A stretch of 64,000 nt of DNA from Amaranthus tricolor (taxonomy: Eukaryota > Streptophyta > Magnoliopsida > Caryophyllales > Amaranthaceae): NCBI RefSeq assembly GCF_026212465.1, contig NC_080055.1, positions 14,771,022 through 14,835,021 of the forward strand, given 5' to 3'. Both the position numbers and the translations under genes were made by a program. Shown piece after piece: positions 36,442 through 49,477 of this stretch. Every line of letters starts with the position of its first letter. The stretch's first letter is position 1. The notes under the pieces were generated by a model. It was given only the letters and a program-made list of their open reading frames with translations. It did not search any database and was not told where the DNA came from.

Positions 36442-38154
36442 TCAAGGGGCGGTCTCTTCTTCATTTATATATTCGGTCTGTACTTCTACAGTATCCAACT
36501 TTGCACCAAGACGATCCTCCATCATGGTAAGTTGATCAACTATTGAAGCGAGTGAGACACGAACTTCATCTTGAAAAGCACTGAACTGAGACTGTAGGTC
36601 ATTGAGTTTAGAAAGAACGGAATGTGAAGAATCTTCAGGAACAGGATCAGGAATAGTACAACTAGTGCCAGGTGATGATGGAAATTGTGGTGGTGTAAAG
36701 TGAATAGGTGATGGTGGTGGTGATGGAGTTTGATGTGGTAGTGGAGTGGTTGGCTTGGGAGAGAGAGGTTCATTTGATGTAGGCATGGTTTCAATTGTGG
36801 TATCATCAACCATTGTAGCCTTTCGTTTTGAAGCAAGCCTCATACTCTGCCTTTGAACAGCTTTAGCCTTCTTCCTTAATGTAATCACAGTCTCTTCATC
36901 ACTAGAATCATGACAGAGATTGTGATCCACATCTTCTCCTAAGACTCCCTCCTGTTCTGCAATTTCCCCCTTACTTGCTTCCCCTTCCTGTTCCCCTTCT
37001 TTATCTGTTTCAGGGGGAACCGAATCTTGTTCCTTTTCCCTTTCTTTTTCTTTTTCTTCTTCTTTTTCTCCCTCTTTTTCTTCTATTTCTTCCTCCCTCA
37101 ACTCTTCTTCTCCTTCAATTACTTCCTCATTAGATTCTACATCAACAACTTCCTCTGATTCGTGTATTAACACCCCTTCTTCGTTTAATTTGAGATGCAA
37201 ATTTTGCAAACATTTTGCACCTATTTTCATATTGGGTCCCATTGGGAACTCCAACCCTTCCAATGGTACCCCAAACTTCCGAAAAATCCAAGTTAATAAC
37301 CCTCCATAACCAACAACATTTTTCTTCTCAATACAGTCAGACAAATGTGATATCATCAAAGAAGGAAAATTTATCTTTATTTGATTTTCCATGCAATAAA
37401 TCAAGGTTGCATCTCGTAACCTTACTTCACTTCTCTTGGAGTTTCGGGGCAAAATAAATCTACGTGCAATATTATAGAGTAATTTATGCATTGGAGACAA
37501 GATATTATGACTGATTTTTCCTTTCTTTTGTTCAACCCCCAAATATTTGAAAATCGTTTTTTCATTTATTCCAGAAAAAACTATCTTTGTACCAACACAA
37601 TAAGTATCATACCCAATATTCGGAATATTAAACTATTCCCCCAGCAATGCACTATTGAATTCTATTTTTATATTCTTAATCGTACTAGAACACATTCCAC
37701 AGTCATTAGAAAAGTTTGAAATAAACTCTCGCATAAGGTTTGGAAAAATGGAATGACAACTAAGTTCTGACATCAAAATCTCCCATTCTTGAAATTTCAA
37801 AATAGTATGAAGTTGAGGAAAATGTGTAGTATCGTACCAGTATTTGTCTAGCCCAAATCCAACGGACATTTCCTTTGAAATTTCTTCAGCACTGTTAGGG
37901 TTAACTTGCTTCAAACGTTTGACCGCTTTGGAGAATGATCCACCTTTTGGTGAGAAGATTTTGCGTTTTGTACCAATAGGCTCGGTAGTATGTTTGGGCG
38001 ATTCTTTAGTGGTTTCTTGAGATGGTGATGGTGCAGCACTCATCAATGGTGCTGGATGAACTACTTTTAAAGGTTTTGGCTGGGTATTTTTATAGGATGT
38101 AGAAGTTTTCTTGCTGGTTTTTGGAGTTTTCTTTCCTGATTTTGAAGATTTCAT
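36442..38154 (-). pseudogene. Extra ORF downstream of pol, copia A (one nonsense codon)
   Basis: A single frame of 571 codons runs from ATG at 38154 to TGA at 36442, broken only by a TAG at 37633-37635, where copia C has Trp. It shows a Lys/Ser/Thr-rich head, then SAEEISKEMSVGFGLDKYWY, LMREFISNFSND, ILSPMHKLLYNIARRFILPR and VGYGGLLTWIFRKFGVPL. A long Glu-rich stretch follows, then basic patches with KKAKAVQRQSMRLASKRK (nuclear-localisation-like), a Pro/Ser region and a terminal coiled coil (AKLDTVEVQTEYINE). This is the best-preserved copy of the extra ORF. It has no visible membrane span or signal peptide. Confidence 0.78.
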
Positions 38155-38700
38155 TTTGAATTTTGAAAGGTTGAGAGAAGGAGAACAGTTTCTTAGGGAA
38201 TTGAGAGTACAAGATGACGGTTTTGAAGAGTGATTTGATGTGGAAAAGGCTTTTTAAGGGATAATGAGTTGACGGTTACCTTATGTCACATCTCATCAAA
38301 GCCCTTCATTATTGCTATGATATGGAAAGATTGTGGGAAGTTTTTGGGTTAAAACCGTTTCCCATTAATTTTTTAATTTAAGTTGGCTATACATTATCCA
38401 AACAATATAAAATATGAATTCTAAAATAACTTATAAAAACAAAATAAGATAATATGAATTATTATAAACTATTATATGAAGAAAATAATGAACACACTGC
38501 TTTGGTCTGATCAAAATAACAACATGCAAACAAGAAGACATTCATAGTACAAACTTTATTAAGTGTTTACCTGATCCATGCAATAATTGATTCTCAATCA
38601 AAATATTGAGGTTGATTCCTAACCCCTTTTTTTCATGATGCTTCTTTAGGAATTTTATGCAACCAACTTTAGTGGAGCTTGATCATACCAAGTTCCAATC
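38155..38700 (-). other. Copia A spacer between pol and the extra ORF
   Basis: AT-rich, without coding sequence. It corresponds to 29711-30244 of copia C. Confidence 0.5.
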
Positions 38701-41700
38701 TCATCTTTTAATATTGTTCCCTTGGAAGCGGTTTGGTCAAAATGTCTGCAACTTGTTCATTAGTATTGACATGCTTTAATACAATATTTTTGTGTTCTAC
38801 GTTATCCTTAAGGAAATGATGTCTAATATGTATGTGTTTAGCTCGTGAGTGATGCACTGGATCTTTATATATACATATGGCACAGGTATTATCACAATAA
38901 ATAGGAATGCATTCAATTTTAAAACCAAAATCTCTTAGTTGCTGTTTTATCCAAAGCATTTGGGAACAGCAAGCTGCTGCTGCTACGTATTCAGCTTCGG
39001 CTGTGGATAATGCAACCGTGTTTTGTTTCTTGGAACTCCATGAAACTAAACATGAGCCAAGAAATTGTACCATACCTGATGTACTTTTTCTATTTACGAG
39101 ATCACCTGCATAATCTGCATCACTAAAACCTTTTAAATCATAGACATCACTTTTAGGATAAAATAGGGACAAGTCGTCTGTTCCCTTTAAATATCTCAAA
39201 ATCCTTTTTACTGCTGTGAGGTGTGATTCTTTAGGGTTTGATTGAAATCTAGCACATAAACCAACACTAAATGAGATATCGGGTCTACTTGAAGTTAAAT
39301 ATAATAAGGAACCTATCATGCCTCGATACATTGTTTGATCTACGTTAGTTCCTTTTAGGTCTTCATCTAATCTAACATTTGTAGCCATGGGTGTATGGTT
39401 GGTTTTAGCGTTGTTTAGCCCATAATTCTTAAGAAGTTCTTTTATGTATTTTTGTTGATAAATAATAATACCATTTTCAGTTTGTTTAATTTGCAAACCA
39501 AGAAAGAAATTTAATTCTCCCATCATGCTCATTTCAAATTCTGTGCCCATAAGGTTGGCAAATTCTTTACATAACAAATCATTGGTTGCATCGAAAATAA
39601 TATCATCTACATAAATTTGAACAACTAAAATATCATAACCTTAATTTTTAAAGAATAAGGTTTTATCGATTTTTCCTCTTACAAAGTTATTTTGAATCAA
39701 AAACTTTGATAGTCTTTCATACCATTGCCTAGGAGCTTGTTTCAAGCCCTAAAGAGCTTTATCAAGCTTGTAGACATGATCAGGACAAGAGGTGTTCTCA
39801 AAACCAGGGGGTTGTTCAACAAAAACTTCTTCATCAAGAAAACCATTTGAGAAAGCACATTTCACATCCATTTGATATAACTTAAAGTTCATAAATGCAG
39901 CAAAAGAAATTAAAATTCTAATAGCCTCTAACCTTGCTACGGGAGCAAATGTCTCAGTGTAATCAATACCTTCTTGTTGATTGTACCCTTTGACCACGAG
40001 TCTTGCTTTGTTTCTTACAATTATTCCATGCTCATCTAGTTTATTCCGAAATACCCATTTCAAACCAATTACTTTCTTGTTTTTTGGTTTGGGTTCCAAG
40101 TGCCATACCTTATTTCTTTCAAATTCATTTAATTCATCTTGCATGGCTACTATCCATTCGGAATCTTTTAGAGCTTCTTCGTGATTTTTAGGTTCAAGTG
40201 ATGATAGGAACGCAAAATGTGCACACAAGTTTCTCATTTGGGATCTGGTTTGTGTTCCCTTATTCATATCACTTATAATCAAATCAAGAGGATGATAACT
40301 TTAATATTTCCAAGGTCTGGGCACAAATTCTCTTGAGGGGACAGTAGCATGTTCTGGCTCAACAGCTTGATTGGCATTTTGTTCAGCTACTGGATCATTT
40401 TGCTCATCTGCGGGAACAGCTGAATTGGGAACAGTCTACTGGTCCTGTTGTGCTGGCAGTTCCTGGACTTGGTCAGTTTCTTCTTCGTCTTCATGTATTG
40501 GCTGTTCACCTGCTGTTCCTTGATCTTGCACCTTTATTTCTTCATCATCTTCTAGATTTGCAAGACCTATTTTGACATTGTTTATTTCCTGTTCACTTGT
40601 TGAAAAGTTAGTTTCATCAAAGATTATGTGAACGGATTCCTCCACGCACATTGAAAACTCTGTAAGCTTTGCTATGTGATGAATAACCGAGAAATACTGC
40701 TTCATCACTTCTTTCATCAAATTTACCTATGTTTCGTTTTCCATTTACATGAACAAAGCATTTGCATCCAAATACACGAAAATAGGAAATATTTGGTTTA
40801 ACACCTTTAAGCAATTCATAAGGTGTTTTAGAAGTGATTGGTCTTATTAACACACGGTTCAAGATATAGCATGCAGTATTGACGGCTTCGGCCCAAAAAT
40901 TTCTAGGTAGACCAGTAGCAATCAACATAGTCCTAGCCATTTCTTCTAGGGTTCTATTTTTCCTTTCTACCACTCCATTTTGTTGTGGTGTTCTAGCAGC
41001 GGAAAAATTGTGATTTATACCATGTTCATTGCAATAATTCATAAAGTTTGAATTTTCAAATTCTTTGCCATGATCTGATCTTATGTGAACAATTAGATTA
41101 TTGGTAGATTTTTGTGTTTTGTTAGCAAAAGAGACAAACTCATCAAAAGCTTCATCTTTGCTTACTAAAAATATAGTCCAAGTAAATCTACTATAGTCAT
41201 CAACTATGACAAACACATATTTTTTGCCACTACGGCTTTGTGTTCTCATAGGTCCACATAGATCCATATGAATTAATTCTAATGGTCTAGAGGTAGTCAC
41301 CAGATACTTTGATTTAAAGGATGACCGCACTTGTTTTCCTTTAGCACAAGGATCACAAATTTCATTTTTAAGGAATTTTATTGCTGGTAATCCTCTTACT
41401 AGGTCTTTTGATCTTAAGGTGTTAATCAATGAATAGCTAGCATGACCTAGACGCTTGTGCCAAAGCAGTGGGTCTTCTTCTATAACGCTTAAACATGTTA
41501 GACTGGTTTTGGGAACAGTGTCCAGGTCCACAACATAAGTGTTCCCTTTTCTGATTCCCTCAAGCACAGGGTCTCCTGTGTTGTTCCTAGAAATTATGCA
41601 TCGTTCAAAAGTAAACTTAACAGAGTTACCTTTGTCACAAAATTGAGAAATACTTAAAAGATTGTGTTTAAATTCTCGACTAAAAATACATTGTCAATGG

Positions 41701-41867
41701 CATGGGAACTTGACCTTCCAACCTTTCCTTTGGCGATTATCTCACCCTTCATATTATCACCGAAGGTTACAGTTCCCCCATCATAAGCTTCAAGTGAGAG
41801 AAATTTAGATTGTCACCCGTCATGTGGTTGGAACACCCACTGTCGAGATACTATGAGTTGTTCCCCC
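38700..41867 (-). pseudogene. pol: Pol of copia A (several stops and frameshifts)
   Basis: From high to low coordinates: protease DSGCSNHMTGD just below 41867, with the preceding Trp changed to TAG; integrase (41567-40617) with [28 protein letters not shown] and [16 protein letters not shown] frameshift near 40700 precedes an acidic linker. Reverse transcriptase (40282-39749) includes QMDVKCAF and ends at a TAG (39751-39749) at the same Tyr codon lost in copia C. RNase H (39577-38708) carries FSDADYAG and STAEAEY. Further breaks lie near 41570-41850, 40435, 40283 and 39640. Confidence 0.88.
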
Positions 41868-43703
41868 TCACTTGAACCTGCAAAGCAAATTAATGGTTTG
41901 GTTCAGGAACCCAGTCATCCTTGGGTTCCCTGTCGATAATACTTGAATCACATTTCTTATCCATATGCGTTCGACATAATTTTTATTTGCTTTGATATGC
42001 TGTTCCCTTTTTACACATTGATTTTTCAGGTGTCCAGTTTTGCCACAAAAGGAACAGATTTTACTACTAGGGAGATCAACATAGACCTTTTTCTTTTTAT
42101 TATTTTTATCATAACCTAGACCTTCTTTACTTTTTGGTTTAGCATTTAGAATCCATTTGGGAAATTCATTGATTTTCCCTTTTCCTTTTAAATCAAGTTG
42201 ATCTTTTAGATACTTATTTTCCCTTTCACATGATTCTAATTTTAATTTCATTTCTTGAAATTTCGTGCTAAACACATGAGTGGATTTATCATTTTCAACC
42301 CATTTTAATTCTAGCAATTTGTTTTGATTCTTTTCTAATGTTAAGAATAATGAATTCCTGCTTTATTTTCTCCAATTGTCTTTTAACATGTTATTCTGAT
42401 CTAACAAATCAAAAAATCTACTTTGCACATCAATCCTAAAGGTATTTAGATATGAAATATGATCTTTACTTGTGTTAAGGTCTATTTCAATTTGGAGACA
42501 CATAGCTGTTTTTTCATCCAATTTCTCTTGTGCTTCCAAAATTAATTTAATCAATTTATCCTTACTTAAACTGAATAGATGTTTAGGAGTAGAACTAGAA
42601 GACATTACCTCTCTTTCCTTAGTCTCTTCATGAGATGCCATGAGACACAGATTTGCAGTTTCTTCCTCTACTATAACTTCAGTTTCATCTTCGCTTTCAG
42701 TGTCACCCCAAGCTGCAATCATTGCTTTACGAAAGTCTATTCTGAAGTTTCCCTTCTTTGGCATTCTTCCAGCTTCCCTTGTCTTTCCTTTGCCCTTCTG
42801 ATTTTTCCATAGATGGCAATCCTTGATGAAGTGATCAGTACTTCCACATTTGTGGCATTCAATATTTGTCTTCATGTTAGCAGTTCCTCTTTCCTTATTA
42901 TTTCTTTGGTTTCTATATCTGCTGTTCCTGAAGAATTTTTTGAATTTACGTGCCAACATAGCAGCTTCCTCTTCACCAGCTTCTGATTCTTCACTATCAT
43001 CCGCTGCCAGAGCCAGTCCTTTATTTCGGGAACTGTCAGCTGTTCCCAAATGTAGTTCATGTGTCATGAGTGAACCAGCTAGCTCTTCCAAATTGAACTT
43101 GGTGAAATCTTTGGACTCCTGAATGGCAGTGACCTTAGCTCTCCAGCGCGCATCTTGTGGAAGACTTCTCAGTATTTTCCTGACTGGTTCATCAACTGGA
43201 ATAATCTTGCCAAGAGAGACAAGTTCGTTTGTAATGTTGGTGAACCTGGTAAACATCTCTTGAATGTTTTCCTTAGGTTCCATAACAAACCTTTCATATT
43301 TGGACATTAGGAGGTCAATCTTGAATCGCTTCACTTCATTGGTACCTTCATGTGTAACTTCCAGCAGGTCCCAAATCTGCTTTGCCGTTTTACAACCCAT
43401 GATACGATTATGTTCATTTGGCCCGAGACCACAGTGAAGCAGCTTGATCGCAAGAGCGTTCATCTCCATCTTTTGAAAGTCTTCCTTTTCATATTCAGTG
43501 ATTGGTTTTGGAATTGATTCATTGTTGGAGTTGATGGTCGTCACTTCAAAATCTCCTATTTCAATTACTCTCTATACCTGGTAATTTTCGGCTTTTATAA
43601 AAATTTTCATTCTATTTTTCCAGTAGGTATAGAATTTCCCATCTAACATGGGTGGCCTTTGCGTAGAGTAGCCTTCTTCCATGCGTTCGTTCATCTTCAA
43701 CAT
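41868..43703 (-). pseudogene. gag: Gag of copia A (degenerate)
   Basis: The ATG at 43703 starts [19 protein letters not shown], parallel to copia C. A TAG replaces a Trp near 43575, and the frame is open again from 43544 to 42363 and from 42317 down. The first zinc knuckle CHKCGSTDHFIKDC and second CSFCGKTGHLKNQC are both present. A frameshift near 42360-42320 breaks the coiled-coil region, and another near 41970 alters the last residues before pol. Confidence 0.88.
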
Positions 43704-43758
43704 CTTGCCAGGGAACAGGATACTACTCTCATGGTTCCCTGATTAAATGAGGAACAGG

Positions 43759-43770
43759 GCTCTGATACCA
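43759..43770 (-). other. Primer binding site of copia A
   Basis: On the minus strand TGGTATCAGAGC, two bases after the LTR end, matches initiator Met tRNA as in copia C. Confidence 0.9.
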
Positions 43771-43772
43771 AT

Positions 43773-44935
43773 TGTTGAAATACACGAAGATGGTCGAATG
43801 CAACAAGAGGGGGGTGAATTGTTGTGTATCTAGCTTTACTTATATTTTCTTCTAATTTGCGGAATTTTACAAACAAAATAAAGCTTTATCTTAAAAAGCA
43901 AAAGATAAAAAGGAGACAAAGATTTTACGTGGAAACCTTCTTGGCCTAATAAGAAGGAAAACCACGACCCCCCTGGATTTCAAAATTCTCACTATGTTTT
44001 AGGCAATTAAATACAATTACATAAAACAGTTTGCTTCACTTGAAGCTTCTCTACTCTAGGCCTAATTCTCTTTCTCTATTCTTCCTTCCTCTTTCTCTAT
44101 TCTCACAATTCTCTTTTCAATTCCCTAAGACTTTTTCGTAAGTCTAATTACAACAAATCACTCATTAACCCTTACAAGGCCAATTCTCAAGAGATTAAAA
44201 ATCAAAATAATTACTTAAGAAAAATATAATAAATTAATTGGCATTTAAAAACAGAAAATATTTTTCTTAAATGATCTCCCTTTAATGGACACTCTTGGAT
44301 AGATATCAGTTTGAGCCATGTTCCTCCTATTTATAGTGGGAACAGACAGCAGTTACCTTAGACACACCTCCCACTATCATCCACGTTCTCAAAATAAAAG
44401 GATAGTGGAATTGCCAAAAAATAAATGACCGGCTGTCATTTGCTCAGAGAGAAAATCAGTTTCCTTAAGCTAAAAATAACATAGGAGTTAAAAACATAAG
44501 ATCCTAAAAAATAGGAGATCTTATTTTAGCCGTCCAAATTTAAAAGGAGACTTATTCAAAATGAAGAATAAGTCTTCTCCACATTTTAGGCGGTTTAAAA
44601 AAAAATTTGCCAATTAATAAATTAATTTAATTAAGCAACTAATTAAACTTTTAATCTTTTACATTAACTAAAAACAGAAAACATAATTTTCGTAACTTCC
44701 AGTTAATGTATCCTCCAGACCTGTATCGTGAGGAACAACGTACTGTCTCCAGCTTCAACTTCTGTTAGATTATTTATTTTAGGAACAGTAGACCGTCTGT
44801 CAACTTTTAACTTCCTAAGCACTTATCTAACTTCTTGAATATTTTAAGACACGTACAACTTCCACGAAACAAATCTTAGGCTTCATCAACGATTTCTACA
44901 AAATCGGATATATACCTACAAAACAATCTCAAGAA
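43773..44935 (-). repeat. 5' LTR of copia A, outer end truncated
   Basis: Near-identical to 34532-35695. It carries a TATAAATA box (minus strand, 44335-44328). It stops at 44935, short of the true LTR start, and fuses to hAT copy 2. Confidence 0.88.
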
Positions 44936-47022
44936 TATACACTAGCATAGCAATCATAAAGTTCTGCTAAAAGTTTTTTACAAGTTCCAACATAATTATT
45001 TACATCACTAGGCGGGCGATCTGATGATTGGTAGTAAAATACAATTACTTTAGTAAGGAATTCTGTCTTAAAACATGGGTCTAAAATGGTTGCAATTCCA
45101 TAAATAAAAGGAAAATCGGTAAAATATGTCTTCCACTTATCCATCATATCTGCAAGAATCGGTTTTAAATATGGGTTAGTATTATCATGCGTATGTTTAA
45201 GAAGATGATAAAAAATAGTAATACACTCACTTATTACTAAGTGAACGTTTGGTTCGTAAACATATGAAAAAATCTTAGTTGCGTGGTCATACGCTTCTAA
45301 CATTTTATGTACACCTATAGCTAGTTCCCATGTGTGATCAATTATATAGCTATCTGTACACTCACTATAAAGTTGTGTTATAACTGGACGATATGCAATC
45401 GCTTTTCTTAACAAATCGTTGGTTGAGCCCCAACGTGTAGGAGTATCTAATGACCAATACACTTTTTTTAGTTGATAATAATCACATAATTGCTTATATC
45501 GTCTCTTTATCAGTCCAATTCTAAGCCACTTCACTATGTCTCTAATTGGATTTGATAATCACTTAATTGTTTTATACCTGCTTGGCAAGATAAGTTTACT
45601 ATATGAGCACAACAACGTATGTGTAATAATCTACCCCCAAGGATAAAACTAAATGCAGGTTCGTTATACAAAAGTTCCATACATTTAATGTTAGCGGTTG
45701 CATTATCGGTAGAACAACAAAATATCTTATCTAATAAGTTCCATTCTCTACATATCTCTACTAATCTGTATTTTATGTTTTTCACCCGTATGTCTTTCGA
45801 TCATTGCCTCAAAAGCAATTATTCTTTTTTGAATAATCCAATTTTGATCTATCCAATGTGTTGTTATACACATATAAGATTCTAAATGTGGGGGAGCAGA
45901 CCAAATATCAGTTGTTATGCTAACTTTACCATTAAAAGATTTAAAATTTTCTACTAATTCATAGCGCATTGATTCATATAATTTAATTGTGCGTCGTTTA
46001 AGAGTGCTCCTAGGGATTGCTCTATATTGTGGTTGCAAAATTTTTCTAGTGTAACGCTCGTATGCCCTACTTTAACCATGGTTAAATGGCAATTCATCAC
46101 AAATTACATACTTAGAAAATTCATCAATCATACCATTACGATTATAATTAAAAGGCATACCTGTGCTGGGAATGTCCCACTGTCGGCTTCCACTTGTGGT
46201 CCCGCTGCCGCTTGCTGCATGAGTTTCTTTTGTGATTCCATGCTTCTTTGCCAAATTTTTGTTAAAAGATCCCATACCACCACCTAACACGTATTCAAAA
46301 AACACAATAAATAAATTTTTATAAAATATGAATATATAATGTATGTATAAAAAACTGAAAAAGTATTTACCTCTGGCGAAATTGTATGAAACTAAGGGCT
46401 TTACTCCTTGACTTTCACAAATTTGACAAGTGCATAAGAAAACATCTGGATTGTCGGTTGGTTCTTTTGTAAAATACGACCACATATGTGAAACAGCTCT
46501 ACCACTAGGATGTGGCATTGCCGAAAAAGGTTGTCTTACTGGTTCATCTTCATCTAAATTTAAATATAAAGACATACTCAAATACCACAATATATAAATA
46601 AATAATAATTTAAAATTTAATCAATTTGAAGAATAAAATTATAAAACCAACCGATAGTTTTGAAATTGACTCGTTTACCACGAGCTTGTCGTTGTTGTTG
46701 TTGTTGTTGTTGTTGTAGTTGTTGTAGTTGTTCTTCATGTGATCTAGTTGATGACTGTCGAGAATTATGTATCCCAATTCATTGGTTCCTCTTCTTGTTC
46801 TTCTTCTTCATCAATTTGTATTTCTCTTTCCACTTGTTCTGCATAATTGTGTAATTCTTGGTTGTACCCTTCTGCATAATTTGGTTCATAACTATAATTA
46901 CTAATCGAAGGTGTTGTTGATACCGACGGACTTGAAGTGGCCTTCCTTTTGGAGCTGGAACCTCCCAATGATTTTGCCACTTTAGTAACCTTTTTAGAGG
47001 CTTTTTTCAAAAAAGAAGACAT
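44936..47022 (-). pseudogene. hAT transposase copy 2: N-terminal exons and core, C-terminus lost
   Basis: Exon 1 starts at ATG 47022 (MSSFLKKASKKVTKVAKSLG), then acidic segments and a Gln tract from (CAA)n at about 46685-46735, with one frameshift near 46768. Exon 2 (about 46560-46373) holds the BED-type zinc finger: SHMWSYFTKEPTDNPD, then CTCQIC. After an intron, exon 3 gives the FNKNLAKKHGITKE part. Core segments include CCSTDNATANIK, HIRCCAHIVNLSCQAG and DTPTRWGSTNDLL. Frameshifts occur near 46040-46070, 45760 and 45540. The coding sequence stops at the AELYDCYASVY segment, about 170 residues before the expected end. Confidence 0.87.
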
Positions 47023-47289
47023 GATTGATAATATTGAAATAATAATAGAATTAAGAAAGAAATAAATAATTAATAGACTAATTATGTAATTAACTAAATT
47101 AATAAATAATTAAAAGACTTATTATGTAATTAACTAAATTAAAAAATAATTAAAAGACTAATTATGTAATTAAGAGAATAATTGCGTAATTAAGTAATTA
47201 AGTAGAGAGAGTAAGTAGAGAGAGTAGGAGAAGAGATGAGTTGTGAATGAAAATGATTGAAAGTGATGGGTTTTTATAAAAAAATCCCC

Positions 47290-47605
47290 AACGGCTAGTT
47301 CAATGGTTCCTTCAACGGTTCCGGTTCCATGGAACCGCTGAGCCGGTTCACCCGGACCAGTCCTAGTTCCGGTTCCATGGAACTGTTGGGCCGGTTCACC
47401 CGGACCGGTCCCGGTTCAGGTTCCTTGGAACCGTTGGACCGGTTCACCCAAACCGGTTCCGGTTCCAACCCGCGGTTCTTAGTTCCGGTTCATGTAGTTT
47501 TTTTCCGGGGGTTTCACGGTTCCGCGGTTCGGAACCTGTCGCGAACGGTTCCGGTTCCGGATCCAGTTCCAAGCGGTTCGGCACCGGTTCGGTTCCGGGT
47601 AACCA
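47290..47605. repeat. Subterminal GGTTCC/GGAACC array of hAT copy 2
   Basis: Dense GGTTCC hexamers are mixed with CCGGTTC units and three GGTTCC...GGAAC palindromes centred on ATGG or TTGG. Same organisation as in hAT copies 1 and 3. Confidence 0.85.
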
Positions 47606-47623
47606 GCTCTGTGGCCATCCCTA

Positions 47624-49477
47624 ATTATACGATAAAGGTAATCAAGTAATTTTTGATAGAGAAAAATGTGTTGTCAAAAGTCCTAACACCAGAGATACAT
47701 TTATTACTGCCCTTAGACATGATAATGCTTATGCTTTGAATACTAACGAAATTGCAGCTCAAAATTTCAAGTGTTGCTATAACGGATGATCCAAGCACAA
47801 TCCTTGACTACAAGCACAGTCTTTCATGTGATGCATGCATTAGAGGTAAACAAGTAAGAAGTTCATTTAAACTGAAGAAAATGGTGAACACTTCAAACAG
47901 TCCTTCATGTGATGCATGCATTTGAGGAAAGCATAAATGTGGTATTTGATGAATCCGACAATGGAATATTAAGTGAAGGTTTTAAAGAGTTAAACCTTAA
48001 CAAAAATTTTGATGATGTAAGTGATGATGAATTAGATGTCAATGATCATGATGATAAAAAAAAAGAAGAATATGCAAGATCCTATACAAAGTCCTGACGA
48101 GGTTGAAGAAAAACAGGTTGAGCACATTGAAGACTCACAGCCTGAACTTGAGACCCAACCTCAAGACCTTGAAAAAGCTCCTAAACGTATTGATTTAAAT
48201 ACTCCAACTAAAATTCCTCAAAGGAAGTAGGAACGAGTTCTCTAAATGATCACACACCATCCATACTAAGAAGAAGCTTTAGATTATCATCTCAACATCC
48301 TCCGGAAAACATCATAAGTGATCCAAACAAAGGTCCTCAAACTAGATCTTCTCTTAAAAATTTATGTGCATTTTCTTCTTTTGTTTCTCATGTACAACCA
48401 AAGGATATAACGGAAGCAATACAAGAACCACAGTGGATTATTGCTATGCAAAGTGAATTAAATGAATTCGAAAGAAACAAAGTTTGGGATCTAGTTGAAA
48501 GACCACTAGATCGTACTATTATTGGAACTAGATGGGTCTTTCGCAACAAGCTCAATGAGGATGTAGAGATCATAAGGAACAAAGCAAGGCTAGCAGCTTA
48601 AGGCTATAATCAAGAAGAAGGTGTTGATTATGACGAAACTTTTACACCCGTAGCAAGGTTAGAATCTATACAAATTATACTTGCTTTTGCTTCGTTTATG
48701 AACATAAAATTATATCAAATGGATGTTAAATGTGCTTTCTTAAATTGATACTTACAAGAGGAAGTATATGTTAAACAACCAGCTAGTTTTGAAAATCCAG
48801 ATTTGCCTAATCATGTGTTTAAACTAAACAAAGCATTATATGGCTTGAAACAAGCTGCAAGGGCTTTGTATGACATATTTAGCTCACATTTACTTGAGAA
48901 TAACTTTCAACGAGGTAAAATTGATAAAACGCTTTTTATTAAGACTAAAGAAAAACATGGGACTAAAGACTTCAGTCTATGGTACCCTAGTTATGGAAAT
49001 TTTGCTTTTATTGGTTTTTTAGGTGCGGATTATGTCGGTTATAAGGTGGATAGAAAAAGCACTTCAAGATTGTGTCAATTCTTGGGATCATCTTTGATTT
49101 CATGGTATTCTAAAAAGCAAAATTCAGTGGTTTTATCTACGACAGAAGCAGAATATATAGCAGCCGGTGCATGTTGTTCTAAAATTTTATGGATTGCACT
49201 GCAGCTTTGAGATCTTGGAGTTCATCTCAATGGTATTGTGATTAAGTGTAATAATACAAGTGCCATTTGCATTACTAAAAATCTGGTACAACATTCACGT
49301 ACAAAACACATTTAGGTACATCACCACTTCGTACGTGATCATGTTGAAAAAGGTAATATTACTTTATCTTTTATCCCTACAGAAAACCAATTAGCTGATA
49401 TATTTATAAAACCTTTAAGTTTTGATCTTTTTGCATATATTCGTATAGAACTTGGCATGTTAAATGATTTTGCATGA
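47624..49477 (+). pseudogene. Copia B pol remnant: integrase scar, RT, RNase H
   Basis: It resumes with DKGNQVIFDREKCVVKSPN and reaches [18 protein letters not shown] (integrase zinc region), then jumps past the catalytic core to EESINVVFDESD. Reverse transcriptase follows ([23 protein letters not shown] and [10 protein letters not shown], with stops near 48599 and 48748). It breaks off after KIDKTLFIKTKEK and rejoins at RNase H DFSLWYP, so the YVDD region is lost. RNase H retains DRKSTSRLCQFLGS, STTEAEYIAAGACC and ADIFIKPL, and ends at TGA 49475-49477. Confidence 0.85.

Larger units (their letters stand above)
34532..44935 (-). mobile_element. Sirevirus-like Ty1/copia retrotransposon A (minus strand)
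   Basis: The 3' LTR (34532-35751) and 5' LTR (43773-44935) are nearly identical, and the primer site and polypurine tracts are in place. The 5' LTR lacks about 55-60 bases of its start: its outer edge runs straight from AATCTCAAGAATAT into hAT sequence. No target duplication can exist, because the left flank is copia B and the right flank is hAT copy 2. All genes carry stops or frameshifts, so this copy is more decayed than C. Confidence 0.9.
44936..47623 (-). mobile_element. hAT transposon copy 2, 3' end deleted
   Basis: The 5' end is intact: minus-strand TAGGGATGGCCACAG at 47623, a GGAACC/GGTTCC array (47290-47605), an AT-rich leader with 40-bp repeats (47040-47190), and transposase exons. 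The 3' part (dimerisation domain, right array, right inverted repeat) is missing; the copy breaks at 44936 against the copia A LTR. The 8 bases outside the intact end, ATTATACG, have no partner because the other end is gone. The outer flank is copia B. Confidence 0.9.

Noticed and set aside
46660..46854. Cys-rich plus-strand ORF
   Set aside because: It reads the (TTG)n strand of the Gln tract in hAT copy 2; a repeat shadow.
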